Origin: Inhella crocodyli
Lineage (GTDB): Bacteria > Pseudomonadota > Gammaproteobacteria > Burkholderiales > Burkholderiaceae_C
Length of the DNA stretch: 64,000 nucleotides
Direction of reading: 5' to 3'
Assembly (NCBI RefSeq): GCF_004004565.1
Contig: NZ_SACM01000001.1
Span: 496,001 to 560,000 of the forward strand
The first letter of the stretch is position 1; every line of letters starts with the position of its first letter. Below, one piece after another: positions 45,736 through 54,152 of the stretch. Below the pieces are notes generated by a model. The model made no database searches. It had not been told where the DNA came from and saw only the letters and a list, made by a program, of their open reading frames with translations. Both the position numbers and the translations under genes were made by a program.

Positions 45736-45969
45736 ATGGCACGCGTCTGCGAAGTCACGGGCAAGAAGCCCATGGTCGGGAACAACGTTTCCCACGCCAA
45801 CAACAAAACCAAGCGCCGTTTCCTGCCCAACCTGCAGTACCGCCGCTTCTGGGTTGAGAGCGAGAACCGCTGGGTGCGCCTGCGCATCAGCAATGCCGCC
45901 CTGCGCCTGATCGACAAGAAGGGCATCGACGCCGTTCTGGCCGACCTGCGTGCCCGCGGTCAAGCCTAA
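45736..45969 (+). CDS. rpmB: 50S ribosomal protein L28
   Basis: 77 aa. [34 protein letters not shown] is the L28 start, with the C-terminal VSxR-like [20 protein letters not shown]. An ATG nine bases earlier is not needed. Followed after 20 bases by rpmG, the common bacterial arrangement. Confidence 0.98.
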   Translation: MARVCEVTGKKPMVGNNVSHANNKTKRRFLPNLQYRRFWVESENRWVRLRISNAALRLIDKKGIDAVLADLRARGQA

Positions 45970-45989
45970 TCTCATCAAGGAGCGACAAC

Positions 45990-46160
45990 ATGGCTGCTAA
46001 AGGCGGACGCGAAAAAATCAAGCTGGAGTCCACCGCGGGCACCGGCCACTTCTACACCACGGCCAAGAACAAGAAGACCACGCCCCAAAAGCTGGAATTC
46101 ATGAAGTTCGACCCCAAGGCTCGCAAGCACGTCCTGTACAAGGAAGTGAAGCTGAAGTGA
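45990..46160 (+). CDS. rpmG: 50S ribosomal protein L33
   Basis: 56 aa: [20 protein letters not shown], then [20 protein letters not shown] and [18 protein letters not shown] stands 8 bases before the ATG. This is the Cys-less (zinc-free) form of L33. It completes the rpmB-rpmG operon and is followed by a strong terminator. Confidence 0.97.
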   Translation: MAAKGGREKIKLESTAGTGHFYTTAKNKKTTPQKLEFMKFDPKARKHVLYKEVKLK

Positions 46161-46198
46161 TGGCAGCGCCAGCCACCGGCTGGTGCACCAAAAGCAAG

Positions 46199-46230
46199 AA
46201 CCCGCGCGTGCTTGGCACCGCGGGTTTTTT
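46199..46230 (+). terminator. Rho-independent terminator after rpmG
   Basis: AACCCGCG (46199-46206) and CGCGGGTT (46219-46226) pair across 12 bases, and the 3' arm runs into six T (46225-46230). Confidence 0.85.
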
Positions 46231-46245
46231 CTTGGGCCTGAAGAT

Positions 46246-46737
46246 TCAACGACTCGCGAGCAGGCCCTTCAGCCAGCCTTGGAGCATCCGCTCTTCGTAG
46301 GCCAATCGCTGGAAATCGGCCGCCATCGGACGCGACATCAGGTAGCCCATGTCGCTGACCCGCTCCTGGCCCTCACGAAGCACGCGATCGCCGCTCTTCA
46401 GGGTGTAGCGCATTTCGATCATGGGCCAGCCCACATCGCGCATCACCCGCAGGCGCCGGGAAGCCGACCGAACCCACTCCAACTCGCCGGCCAGGTTCAC
46501 GTCAACGACCGACACATCGAGGCTGTAGCCTGCAGGGAGCCGGGCCCCCAAACCTTCGAACACGGCACGCAAGGCCGCCACGTTGTCGTCGCGGTCGTCG
46601 GCGTACTCGCCCAGATCGGCGTAGTTCGCCAGGTCGCCCGCGAACTGCACACGGACCTTGGCGTCGGCCGCCGCATGTCCTTGCAACGCAACCGCGCTCA
46701 AGGCCGCGGCCAAGGCGAATTGGATCGATCGATTCAT
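46246..46737 (-). CDS. DUF3016-family exported protein
   Basis: 163 aa; ATG 46737. Signal peptide NRSIQFALAAALSAVALQGHAAA. The mature part KVRVQFAGDLANYADLGEY, LPAGYSLDVSVVDVNLAGELEWV and LRVMRDVGWPMIEMRYTLKSGDRVLREGQERVSDMGY follows the DUF3016 pattern: V-F--P--F-D at the start, then a D-DLAG strand, RV--D--WP and a final SDM-Y. Function is unknown; such proteins are small and periplasmic. Confidence 0.85.
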   Translation of the reverse strand: MNRSIQFALAAALSAVALQGHAAADAKVRVQFAGDLANYADLGEYADDRDDNVAALRAVFEGLGARLPAGYSLDVSVVDVNLAGELEWVRSASRRLRVMRDVGWPMIEMRYTLKSGDRVLREGQERVSDMGYLMSRPMAADFQRLAYEERMLQGWLKGLLASR

Positions 46738-46812
46738 GACCTTCTCCGAGGGGGAAGACAGGCCAAAGTCTAGGACGGCGCCCTCCCCTCTGGAAAGGGC
46801 CGCCACCCTTCT

Positions 46813-48048
46813 TTACATCGCGAAGGCGGGCATGCGCGAAGCGCGCAAGCGCATGGACAAGGCGCGCAATTCCGCCACACCGCTTTCCTCGGCGCGTTGG
46901 CACCAGGCTTGCAACTCTTTGACCAACTGCTCGGCCGAAACGTTGGTGCGGGTCCACAGCGAGCGCAATTCCTCGCGCATCTGCACCAGTTTGTCCAACG
47001 CCGGGCTGGCCATGCGGGCCGCCTGGATCTGGGCCACGTGCTCACCCGGGATGCGGTCGGCATCGCGGGGCAGCCAGCGTTTGGCCAGCTTGATCTGCCG
47101 CCACTGCGCGCTTTGCTTGGCACCCTCGGCCTTCAAGCGCTTCAGCTCGCGGCGGCAAGCGGCACGCATTTCGCGGCCGAAGCGGGCCATGACCTCGTAA
47201 CGGTTGGCGATCAAGGTTTCCAGGGTTTGTTGGTCGGCCGGCTTGATGTCGCCCTCCAACATTTGCGGCGGCACCTTGCGCGGCTGGGCCAGCTTCAGGG
47301 TCTGCAGCACGCGGATGTAGAACCAACCCAGGTCGAACTCGAACCGCTTGACCGAGAACTTGGCCGAAGTCGGGAAGGTGTGGTGGTTGTTGTGCAGCTC
47401 TTCACCGCCGATGACCAAACCCCAGGGCATCAGGTTGGTGGACGCGTCGGGCGCTTCGAAGTTGCGATAGCCCTTGGCGTGACCCAGGCCGTTGATGATG
47501 CCGGCCGCCGTCACCGGGATCCACATCATCGTCACGGCCCACATCGTGGCCCCCCAAGCGCCGAACAGCGCCAGGAACACGATCAAAAGCAAGGAAACGC
47601 CCCACACCGAATGGCGCGTGTACAGGTTTCGCTCGATCCAATCATTCGGCGTGCCGTGCCCGTACTTGCTCAGGGTCTCTTGGTTCTTGGCTTCCGCCCG
47701 GTACAACTCCGAGCCGCGTTGCAGCACGGTGCTCAAGCCGTGCGCGACCGGGCTGTGGGGGTCTTCCGAGGTTTCGCATTTGGCGTGGTGCTTGCGGTGG
47801 ATCGACACCCACTCCTTGGTCACCATGCCCGTGGTCAACCACAGCCAAAACCGGAAGAAATGCGACGGGATCGCGTGCAGGTCCAGCGCGCGGTGCGCCT
47901 GCGACCGGTGCAAAAACAAGGTGACGGAGATGATGGTCAGGTGCGTGACCACCAAAGTGACCGCCACCATCGTCAAGCCGCTGACACCCAACAAGCCTTC
48001 GCCTGCCCAGGTGGCAAACGCGGCGAAGAGCGAGTTCAAAGCTTCCAT
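46813..48048 (-). CDS. Membrane fatty-acid desaturase (delta-9 type)
   Basis: 411 aa from ATG 48048 (a TTG two codons earlier is possible). The three histidine boxes that bind the di-iron centre are HRSQAH (47-52), HRKHH (84-88) and HNNHH (219-223). Four membrane segments surround them. After about residue 250 there is a long, charged helical C-terminal tail (LETLIANRYEVMARFGREMRAACRRELKRL and on), longer than in DesC/OLE1-like cores but common in Burkholderiales. It introduces a double bond into acyl chains for membrane fluidity. Confidence 0.93.
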   Translation of the reverse strand: MEALNSLFAAFATWAGEGLLGVSGLTMVAVTLVVTHLTIISVTLFLHRSQAHRALDLHAIPSHFFRFWLWLTTGMVTKEWVSIHRKHHAKCETSEDPHSPVAHGLSTVLQRGSELYRAEAKNQETLSKYGHGTPNDWIERNLYTRHSVWGVSLLLIVFLALFGAWGATMWAVTMMWIPVTAAGIINGLGHAKGYRNFEAPDASTNLMPWGLVIGGEELHNNHHTFPTSAKFSVKRFEFDLGWFYIRVLQTLKLAQPRKVPPQMLEGDIKPADQQTLETLIANRYEVMARFGREMRAACRRELKRLKAEGAKQSAQWRQIKLAKRWLPRDADRIPGEHVAQIQAARMASPALDKLVQMREELRSLWTRTNVSAEQLVKELQAWCQRAEESGVAELRALSMRLRASRMPAFAM

Positions 48049-48094
48049 GCCCAAGCGCTGCAGGACGCAGCGTCCAAAGTGACCAAAGCTTGCA

Positions 48095-48124
48095 ATTCTA
48101 GGTGAGCCCCCCTAGGCCGGGGGC
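48095..48124 (-). promoter_or_regulatory. rsmB 3' hairpin and desaturase -10 candidate
   Basis: GCCCCC (48106-48111) pairs with GGGGGC (48119-48124) around 7 bases. On the minus strand TAGAAT (48100-48095) follows and lies 46 bases before the desaturase ATG. A matching -35 is not apparent. Confidence 0.35.
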
Positions 48125-48170
48125 ACGGCGGCAGAAACTGTTGCGCTGCATCAATTTCAGCGCACGCCAC

Positions 48171-49400
48171 TCATGACTTCGTCCACACCGCCGCGAAGAA
48201 GCCATCGGTGCCATGGCGGTGTGGCCACAGGCGCAAGCACCCGTTCTCGACGAGCACCGAATCCACCAACTCGGCCGCGTCCATGCGCACGAAGCCCGGC
48301 GCGCCGAAGGCATCGGCCACCCCTTCGTTCTCGGCGTCCAACAGGCTGCAGGTGGCGTACACCAAGCGACCGCCCGGTTTCAACAGGCGCGCCGCCGAGG
48401 CCAAGATCGCCTGTTGCCGTTGCACCAACTCGGCCACGGCCGCCGGGCTTTGGCGCCATTTCATGTCGGGATTTCGCCGCAGGGTGCCCAGGCCCGAACA
48501 AGGCGCATCGACCAGCACCCGGTCCAACTTTCCCGACAGGCGCTTGATGCGCTCGTCGCGCTCGTGGGCGATCTGGATCGGGTAGACGTTGCTCAAACCC
48601 GAGCGGGCCAAGCGGGGGCGCAGGGCTTCCAAACGGTGGCCCGCCACATCGAACGCGTACAGGCGCCCGGTGTTGCGCATGGCCGCCCCCAGCGCCAAGG
48701 TCTTGCCGCCAGCCCCGGCGCAGAAATCGGCCACCATCTCGCCCCGTTTCGCGTCCAGCAGCAGGGCCAGCAGTTGGCTGCCCTCGTCCTGCACCTCGAT
48801 GACCCCGTTCTTGAACAAAGGCCACTGGTTCAGGGCCGGCTTGCCTGCCAAGCGAATGCCCCAGGGCGAGTACGGGGTGGCCTTGGCCTCCACGCCTTGT
48901 GCCTGGAGTTCGGCCAGCACCGCGTCTCGCTTGGCCTGCAGGCTGTTCACGCGCAGGTCCAACGGGGCCGACTCCAGCAGGCTGTCGGCCAGAGCGTCGA
49001 ACTCCGGGCCCAGGCGCTTTTGCAGCGGCTCGGCAATCCAGTCGGGCAGGTTGTGCCGCAGCTTGGGCTGCAGGCTCGCGCGGTCGATGTGCGAGGCGGC
49101 CGCCAACCAATCGCGCTCAGGGCCTTCGACGGCCGCATCGCGCAGCCTTGGTTCCCCAGCCCACCCCAGCAACACCAAGCGCCGCTCCATCGGGCCGCGC
49201 CCGCTCTGGGCCAGGTTCTGCCAGAGCAATCGTCGGCGCAAAACGGCGTACGTGGTTTCGGCCAAGGCGGCACGTTCGCGCGAACCCAGGCTGCGGTTGG
49301 CACGGAAGTAGGCCGACACCACGGCGTCGGCCGGCTGCTCGAAGCGCAGCACCACGTGGAGCAGCTCGCAGGCTGCGTCGATCAAGGCTTTGGGGTGCAT
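48171..49400 (-). CDS. rsmB: 16S rRNA m5C methyltransferase RsmB-like
   Basis: 409 aa; ATG 49400, 1 base after the purN stop. The N-terminal NusB-like helical part (ALIDAACELLHVVLRFEQPADAVVSAYFRANRSLG) precedes the catalytic domain: EVQDEGSQLLALLL, VADFCAGAGGKTLALGA (SAM site), VDAPCSGLGTLRRNPDMKW (general Cys) and VYATCSLLDAENEGV (nucleophilic Cys). It methylates cytosine in 16S rRNA, C967 in E. coli. Substrate site is inferred from family. Confidence 0.92.
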   Translation of the reverse strand: MHPKALIDAACELLHVVLRFEQPADAVVSAYFRANRSLGSRERAALAETTYAVLRRRLLWQNLAQSGRGPMERRLVLLGWAGEPRLRDAAVEGPERDWLAAASHIDRASLQPKLRHNLPDWIAEPLQKRLGPEFDALADSLLESAPLDLRVNSLQAKRDAVLAELQAQGVEAKATPYSPWGIRLAGKPALNQWPLFKNGVIEVQDEGSQLLALLLDAKRGEMVADFCAGAGGKTLALGAAMRNTGRLYAFDVAGHRLEALRPRLARSGLSNVYPIQIAHERDERIKRLSGKLDRVLVDAPCSGLGTLRRNPDMKWRQSPAAVAELVQRQQAILASAARLLKPGGRLVYATCSLLDAENEGVADAFGAPGFVRMDAAELVDSVLVENGCLRLWPHRHGTDGFFAAVWTKS

Positions 49401-49401
49401 G

Positions 49402-50028
49402 TCAGGTGAAAAGCTGGGCAGCGCCTTGCTGGTGGACAACCCGGGCCCCGTCAATACGGAGCTCGTCTTGCAGGAACCAGCGAACGGCTTGGGGGTACAT
49501 CTGGTGCTCGAGGGCCAACACGCGGGCGGCCAAGCGCTGCGCGTCGTCGCCCGGCAGGACCGGCACCACGGCTTGCGCCACGATCGGACCGTGGTCCAAC
49601 TCGGCCGTCACCAAGTGAACGGTGGCCCCGGCGACTTGACAGCCCGCCTCCAAAGCGCGCTCGTGGGTGTGCAGGCCGGGAAAAGCGGGCAGCAGGGACG
49701 GGTGGATGTTGAGCAGCCGGCCGCTGTAATGGGCCGTGAAGGCCGGCGTCAGGATGCGCATGAAGCCCGCCAAGACCACGAGGTCGGGGGCATGGGCATC
49801 GATGGCCTCGCGCAGCGCAGCATCGAAAGGTTCTCGCCCAGCGTAAGCCTTGTGATCGACCACCGCCGTCGCGATCCCCTGCGCCGCGGCGAAGGCCAAG
49901 CCGGCCGCCTCGGGCCGGTTGCTGATGACCGCGGCAATGCGGCCCGGCCAGGACTCTCTCTGGCAGGCGTGGACGATGGCTTCCATGTTGGAACCCCGCC
50001 CGGAGATCAAGATCACGACGTTCTTCAT
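49402..50028 (-). CDS. purN: Phosphoribosylglycinamide formyltransferase
   Basis: 208 aa. MKNVVILISGRGSNMEAIVHACQ binds the glycinamide ribonucleotide phosphate. AAVISNRPEAAGLAFA, VVLAGFMRILTPAF and NIHPSLLPAFPGLHTHERAL contain the catalytic Asn and His residues. GATVHLVTAELDHGPIVAQ has the conserved Asp. It uses 10-formyl-THF in purine synthesis. It forms a unit with rsmB and diverges from trpS, 51 bases away. Confidence 0.97.
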   Translation of the reverse strand: MKNVVILISGRGSNMEAIVHACQRESWPGRIAAVISNRPEAAGLAFAAAQGIATAVVDHKAYAGREPFDAALREAIDAHAPDLVVLAGFMRILTPAFTAHYSGRLLNIHPSLLPAFPGLHTHERALEAGCQVAGATVHLVTAELDHGPIVAQAVVPVLPGDDAQRLAARVLALEHQMYPQAVRWFLQDELRIDGARVVHQQGAAQLFT

Positions 50029-50079
50029 GCGGCTGCAGTGTAGAGAGGCGAGAATCCGCGCCCCCCAAAGCGCGCACCC

Positions 50080-51057
50080 ATGAACCCCGCCCTCCCCTGC
50101 GTCATCTCCGGCATGCGCCCCACCGGCGCGCTGCACCTCGGCCACTTTCACGGCGTCCTCAAGACCTGGGTGGCCCTGCAGGCCGAACACGATTGCCGGT
50201 TTTTTGTCGCCGATTGGCACGCCCTGACCGGCGCGTCGGCCTTGCCCCACGACGAGGCCGTGTACGAGATGGTGGTGGACTGGTTGGCGGCGGGCATCGA
50301 CCCGGAGCGCACCACCCTGTTCCTGCAAAGCCGCATGCCCGAGCACGCGGAGTTGTTCACCTTGTTGGCGATGCACACGCCCTTGGCCTGGTTGGAGCGG
50401 GTCCCGGGCTTCCGAGAGAAGGCCGACCAGCACCCCACCTACGGCCTGCTCGGTTACCCCTTGCTGCAAGCCGCTGACATCCTGGCGCACAAGGGCGAAT
50501 GGGTGCCGGTGGGCCAAGACCAAGCCGCCCATTTGGAATTGGCCCGCGAGGTGGCACGGCGCTTCAACCACCGCTCGGGTCGGCAACTGTTCCCAATGCC
50601 ACAGGCGCGCTTCAGCGATGCCCCGCGCCTCACCGGGCTGGATGGGCAGAAGATGAGCAAAAGCGCCGGCAACGCCATCGGAATGCGCGAGTCGCCGGCG
50701 AGCGTGCACGCCAAGCTGCGGGCCATGCCCACCGATCCGCAACGGGTGCACCGGCACGACGCCGGCGAGCCAGAGCGCTGCCCGGTTTGGGCCTTGCACG
50801 CGGTGATCACCCCGTCCGACGACCGCGCGGACTTGGCCGCCGGCTGCCGCACCGCCGGCATCGGTTGCCTGGATTGCAAGGGCGCCCTGGCCGACCGCAT
50901 CGTGGCGCAGCAGGCGCCATGGCGGGAACGGGCTGCGGCCCTGGAGCCCAAGCAGGTGCACTGGTTGATGGAAGTCGGCACCGAGCGAGCGCGGGCCTAC
51001 GCCAGGAAGACCCTGCGCGAGGTTCGCGAGGTGCTGTCGTTCCAAGCGGAGGCCTGA
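50080..51057 (+). CDS. trpS: Tryptophanyl-tRNA synthetase
   Basis: 325 aa. Class I motifs: the HIGH-like HLGHFHGVL near residue 19 in SGMRPTGALHLGHF, and KMSKS near 192 in GLDGQKMSKSAGNAIG. YGLLGYPLLQAADIL and VPVGQDQAAHLELAREVARRFN are TrpRS blocks. The CNRSE-like and C-terminal helices fit the compact TrpRS type. A second trpS may exist elsewhere, since many Burkholderiales have a longer form. The next gene starts on its stop (TGATG). Confidence 0.93.
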   Translation: MNPALPCVISGMRPTGALHLGHFHGVLKTWVALQAEHDCRFFVADWHALTGASALPHDEAVYEMVVDWLAAGIDPERTTLFLQSRMPEHAELFTLLAMHTPLAWLERVPGFREKADQHPTYGLLGYPLLQAADILAHKGEWVPVGQDQAAHLELAREVARRFNHRSGRQLFPMPQARFSDAPRLTGLDGQKMSKSAGNAIGMRESPASVHAKLRAMPTDPQRVHRHDAGEPERCPVWALHAVITPSDDRADLAAGCRTAGIGCLDCKGALADRIVAQQAPWRERAAALEPKQVHWLMEVGTERARAYARKTLREVREVLSFQAEA

Positions 51058-51509
51058 TGGACGCCGTGGGCCTGCACATCACCGACCTGGAAGCCGCCAT
51101 CAACTGGTGGCGGGCCAAGTCTCCGTCGCCGGACGGCATCAGCGCCTGTGCCGAGGTGCGTGCGCTGGCGGAGGTTTATGCGCTGATGGTGTACCACCAC
51201 GAGAACACCTGGGACCCGGCCCGGCTGAGCGCCTTGGCGGCCGACGCGGTGCACGCCTGGTACGCCACCACGCCCGACTCGCCCTGCATCGCCATCTGCT
51301 CCACCGCCCAGGGCGACGCGACCTGCAAAGGCTGTGGCCGCAGCTTCGACGAGGTTCGCGACTGGCCCCAGTTGAGCCCCTTCCATAAGCGGGCGGTGTG
51401 GCGTCGCATCACCCTGGACGCCACGGCTTGGCGCTTCAATCGCTATGCCGAACGGGCCCAAGAGCGCGAGGGCCAGCAGCTCGACCTCCAAGAAGGGACG
51501 CCCCCCTGA
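51057..51509 (+). CDS. DUF3717-DUF1289 fusion protein
   Basis: 150 aa; the ATG overlaps the trpS stop by one base. The first half, HITDLEAAINWWRAKSPSPDGISACAEVRALAEVYALMVYHH, matches DUF3717 (IxDLExAINxWRxxxP pattern). The second half, SPCIAICSTAQGDATCKGCGRSFDEVRDWPQLSPFHKRAVWRRI, matches DUF1289. That domain's four Cys (PCIxxC, CxGC) probably bind metal. Each domain normally forms its own small protein. Function is unknown. It is translationally linked to trpS and to the MATE gene. Confidence 0.85.
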   Translation: MDAVGLHITDLEAAINWWRAKSPSPDGISACAEVRALAEVYALMVYHHENTWDPARLSALAADAVHAWYATTPDSPCIAICSTAQGDATCKGCGRSFDEVRDWPQLSPFHKRAVWRRITLDATAWRFNRYAERAQEREGQQLDLQEGTPP

Positions 51510-52870
51510 TCCCGCGCTTCCGAGACAGCGTTCGACGCCTGCTGCCGCTGGCCTGGCCGGTCTGGATCGGGCAACTGGCGGTCATGCTCTTCAGCACCGT
51601 GGACACGCTGATGCTGGGCCGCGTCGGCCCGGTGGACTTGGCCGCCCTGGCCGTGGGGTCGGCGGCCTACATCACCATCTTCGTCGGCCTCATGGGCGTG
51701 GTGCTGGCGGTCGGCCCCATGGTGGGCCGCCAGTTCGGCGCCCGGGACCTGCCCGCCGCTGGGCGCCATCTGGTGCAGGCGCAGTGGCTGGCGCTGCTGG
51801 CCTGCGTGCCCGGCTGCGCCGTGCTGCTTTGGCCCGAACCTTTCGTGTGGCTGGCTCGCCTGGACCCCGCCTTGGCCGACAAGGTGGCGGCCTACACGCG
51901 GCCGCTGGCCATCGCCCTCCCCTTTGCCCTGTTGACCACGGCTTTCCGCGGCTTCGCCAACGCGGTGAGCCGGCCCAAGGCGGTCATGGCCCTGCAACTG
52001 GGCGGGCTGGCTTTGAAAGTGCCGCTGAACGCTTTGCTGGTGTTCGGCTGGGGGCCGCTGCCTGCCATGGGCGTGGCCGGCTGCGCCTGGGCCACGACCT
52101 TGGTGATGGCCCTGCAGGCGGCTTGCGCCCAGGCCTTGCTGCGGCGAGACCCGTTCTACCGACCGTTCTCGGTACCGCATCTGTGGGACACCCGGCCGGA
52201 CTGGAAGGCGCTGGCGGCCCAGCTTCGCCTGGGGCTGCCCATGGGCGGTTCCATCCTCGTGGAGGTCACGGGCTTCACCTTCATGGCCTTCTTCATCGCG
52301 CGCTTGGGCGCCACCGCGGTGGCGGGCCACCAGATCGCCGTGAACCTGGTCGCCATGATGTTCATGATGGCATTGGCCTTGGGCACGGCGGGCCAAACCT
52401 TGGTGGCCCAGCACATCGGCGCCGGTCAGTGGGGCCACGCGCGGGCGGTCGGTCGGCATGCCTTGCTGCTTTGTGCCGCGCTGGCCGCGGTGCTCGGCGG
52501 CCTGGTGGCCGGCGCCCGCGCCCCGGTGGTGGCGCTGTACACCGACAACGCCGAAGCCGCCGCCGCCGCCCTGCCTCTGCTGGTGTGGATCTGGTTCTTC
52601 CACCTGGGCGACGCGGTGCAGACCGTGTCGGCCTCGGTGCTCCGCGCCCACCACGTGGCCACCTTGCCCATGGTCATCTACGTGCTAGCGCTGTGGGGCG
52701 TGGGCATCGGCGGGGGGTACTGGCTGGCCTTCGGGCCGCCGGGATTGGGGGCGGTGGGCTTTTGGTCGGCCGCCACGGCCGGCCTGCTGACGGCGGCCAC
52801 GCTCCTGGTGGCCCTGCAAGTCTGGGTGGAGCGCCAGGAAGCGCCCCCGCCTGTCACGTCGGCAGGCTGA
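51506..52870 (+). CDS. norM: MATE-family efflux transporter
   Basis: About 454 aa. LLPLAWPVWIGQLAVMLFSTVDTLMLGRVGPVDLAALAVGSA is the MATE N-terminus. Twelve hydrophobic segments follow, with GPMVGRQFGARDLPAAGRHLVQ and AGHQIAVNLVAMMFMMALALGTAGQTLVAQHIGAG as conserved loops. It exports cationic drugs or metabolites using Na+ or H+. The start is uncertain. No ATG, GTG or TTG suits; a CTG at 51506 overlaps the upstream TGA (CTGA) and gives the expected length. A GTG at 51398 would add 36 residues inside the upstream gene. Its end overlaps the convergent histidine kinase gene by 17 bases. Confidence 0.85.
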   Translation: MIPRFRDSVRRLLPLAWPVWIGQLAVMLFSTVDTLMLGRVGPVDLAALAVGSAAYITIFVGLMGVVLAVGPMVGRQFGARDLPAAGRHLVQAQWLALLACVPGCAVLLWPEPFVWLARLDPALADKVAAYTRPLAIALPFALLTTAFRGFANAVSRPKAVMALQLGGLALKVPLNALLVFGWGPLPAMGVAGCAWATTLVMALQAACAQALLRRDPFYRPFSVPHLWDTRPDWKALAAQLRLGLPMGGSILVEVTGFTFMAFFIARLGATAVAGHQIAVNLVAMMFMMALALGTAGQTLVAQHIGAGQWGHARAVGRHALLLCAALAAVLGGLVAGARAPVVALYTDNAEAAAAALPLLVWIWFFHLGDAVQTVSASVLRAHHVATLPMVIYVLALWGVGIGGGYWLAFGPPGLGAVGFWSAATAGLLTAATLLVALQVWVERQEAPPPVTSAG

Positions 52871-54152
52871 GCACGAAGCGGCTGCCACCGCCCTCACGCG
52901 GCTCGCAGCGCACCGCACCGCCGTGCGCCTCGGCAATCTGCCGCACCAGGGCCAGCCCCAGCCCCACGCCGCCCGCCACCTCGGCGTGGCCCGGCAGCCG
53001 AAAGAAGGGCTCGAAGATGCGCTCCCGCAAGGCCTCGGGCACGCCAGGGCCGCGGTCCAACACCACCACGTCGATCGTGCCGGGCGAACGCCGCAAGGCC
53101 ACCGACTGGCTGTCACCGCCGTAGCGGCGGGCGTTTTCCAGCAGGTTGCGAATGGCCCGGCGCACCAAACGCTCGTCGCCCATCCAGTCGTCGGGCAGCT
53201 CGCCCTCGAGTTCGTCCAAAGGCACGTCCACACGGGCGGCTTCTTCGGCCACCAGGCCCAGCAGGTCGACCGGCTCGCGCCGCAGCGCCTGGCCCTGCTG
53301 GGCCTCCACGCGCGCCGACATCAGCAGTTCTTCCAGCAGGGCATCAAGCTCGCCGAGGTTGCGTTGAACTTCCTGCTCCAGCTTGGGGTCGCGCTCGCGG
53401 TCGGGCCGCAGCGCCAGCGCCATCTTGAGCCGCGCCAGCGGCGAGCGCAGTTCGTGGCTGGCATTGGCCAACAGGTTTTGGTGGGCCTTCAGCAACTGGG
53501 CCACGCGGTCGGCCGTTCGGTTGAAGCTCGCCGCCACGGTCGCCACCTCGTCACGCCCTTGCAATGCCACGCGGTGGTCCAGGTCCCCAGCTCCGAAACG
53601 CTCCACGCCGTGCTTGAGCGTCTCCAGCCGGCGCGTCAGCCCACGCACGACGGGATAAGCCCCCACCGCCACGCCAACAAACAGCAAGCCGAACAAGACC
53701 AGCAGGGCGTGCACCCCAGCGGCACTGCGCGGCCATCCCGGCACCAACGGGCGCTCGGCCTCGGCCCGCGCCGCACCGCGCAGGCGCATGACGAGCAATC
53801 GCCGGCCATCGTCCAGGGGCACCGCCTGGGGCGTGCCTCCGCGTTCTTCCATGCGCTCGTAGCGCGGCATGGCGGCAATGAGGCGGCCCTGGGCGTCCTC
53901 CAGGGCCAGAGGCACGCGCAGTTTTTGGCCCCAGTGGCGCAAGGCCTCGGCCTGCGTCGCGGCCGAAGCCTCGGCCGGTGGCAAGGCGCTGTGCAGCAAT
54001 TGCGCCATGGCTTGGACCCGCTCGTCTTGGGCCGTGTCGAACAACTCCCGCTCGCGGTCGAGTTGGCGCTGGGCGATGACCCCCGCCAAAAAGGCGAAGG
54101 CCAACAGCACGGCCACCACCGTGAGGTAAATCCGCAGGAACAAGGAGTTCAC
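52854..54152 (-). CDS. Sensor histidine kinase (CpxA-like)
   Basis: 432 aa with a GTG start at 54152 overlapping the regulator stop (GTGA). Two transmembrane helices (about residues 7-25 and 150-170) flank a periplasmic sensor domain. HAMP contains LETLKHGVERFGAGDLDHRVAL. The H-box is NASHELRSPLARLKMAL, the N-box RNLLENARRYG, and the ATP lid has DRGPGVPEAL and GVGLGLALVRQIAEAHGG. Organisation and the neighbouring Spy-like gene resemble CpxA, an envelope stress sensor. Confidence 0.92.
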   Translation of the reverse strand: MNSLFLRIYLTVVAVLLAFAFLAGVIAQRQLDRERELFDTAQDERVQAMAQLLHSALPPAEASAATQAEALRHWGQKLRVPLALEDAQGRLIAAMPRYERMEERGGTPQAVPLDDGRRLLVMRLRGAARAEAERPLVPGWPRSAAGVHALLVLFGLLFVGVAVGAYPVVRGLTRRLETLKHGVERFGAGDLDHRVALQGRDEVATVAASFNRTADRVAQLLKAHQNLLANASHELRSPLARLKMALALRPDRERDPKLEQEVQRNLGELDALLEELLMSARVEAQQGQALRREPVDLLGLVAEEAARVDVPLDELEGELPDDWMGDERLVRRAIRNLLENARRYGGDSQSVALRRSPGTIDVVVLDRGPGVPEALRERIFEPFFRLPGHAEVAGGVGLGLALVRQIAEAHGGAVRCEPREGGGSRFVLSLPT

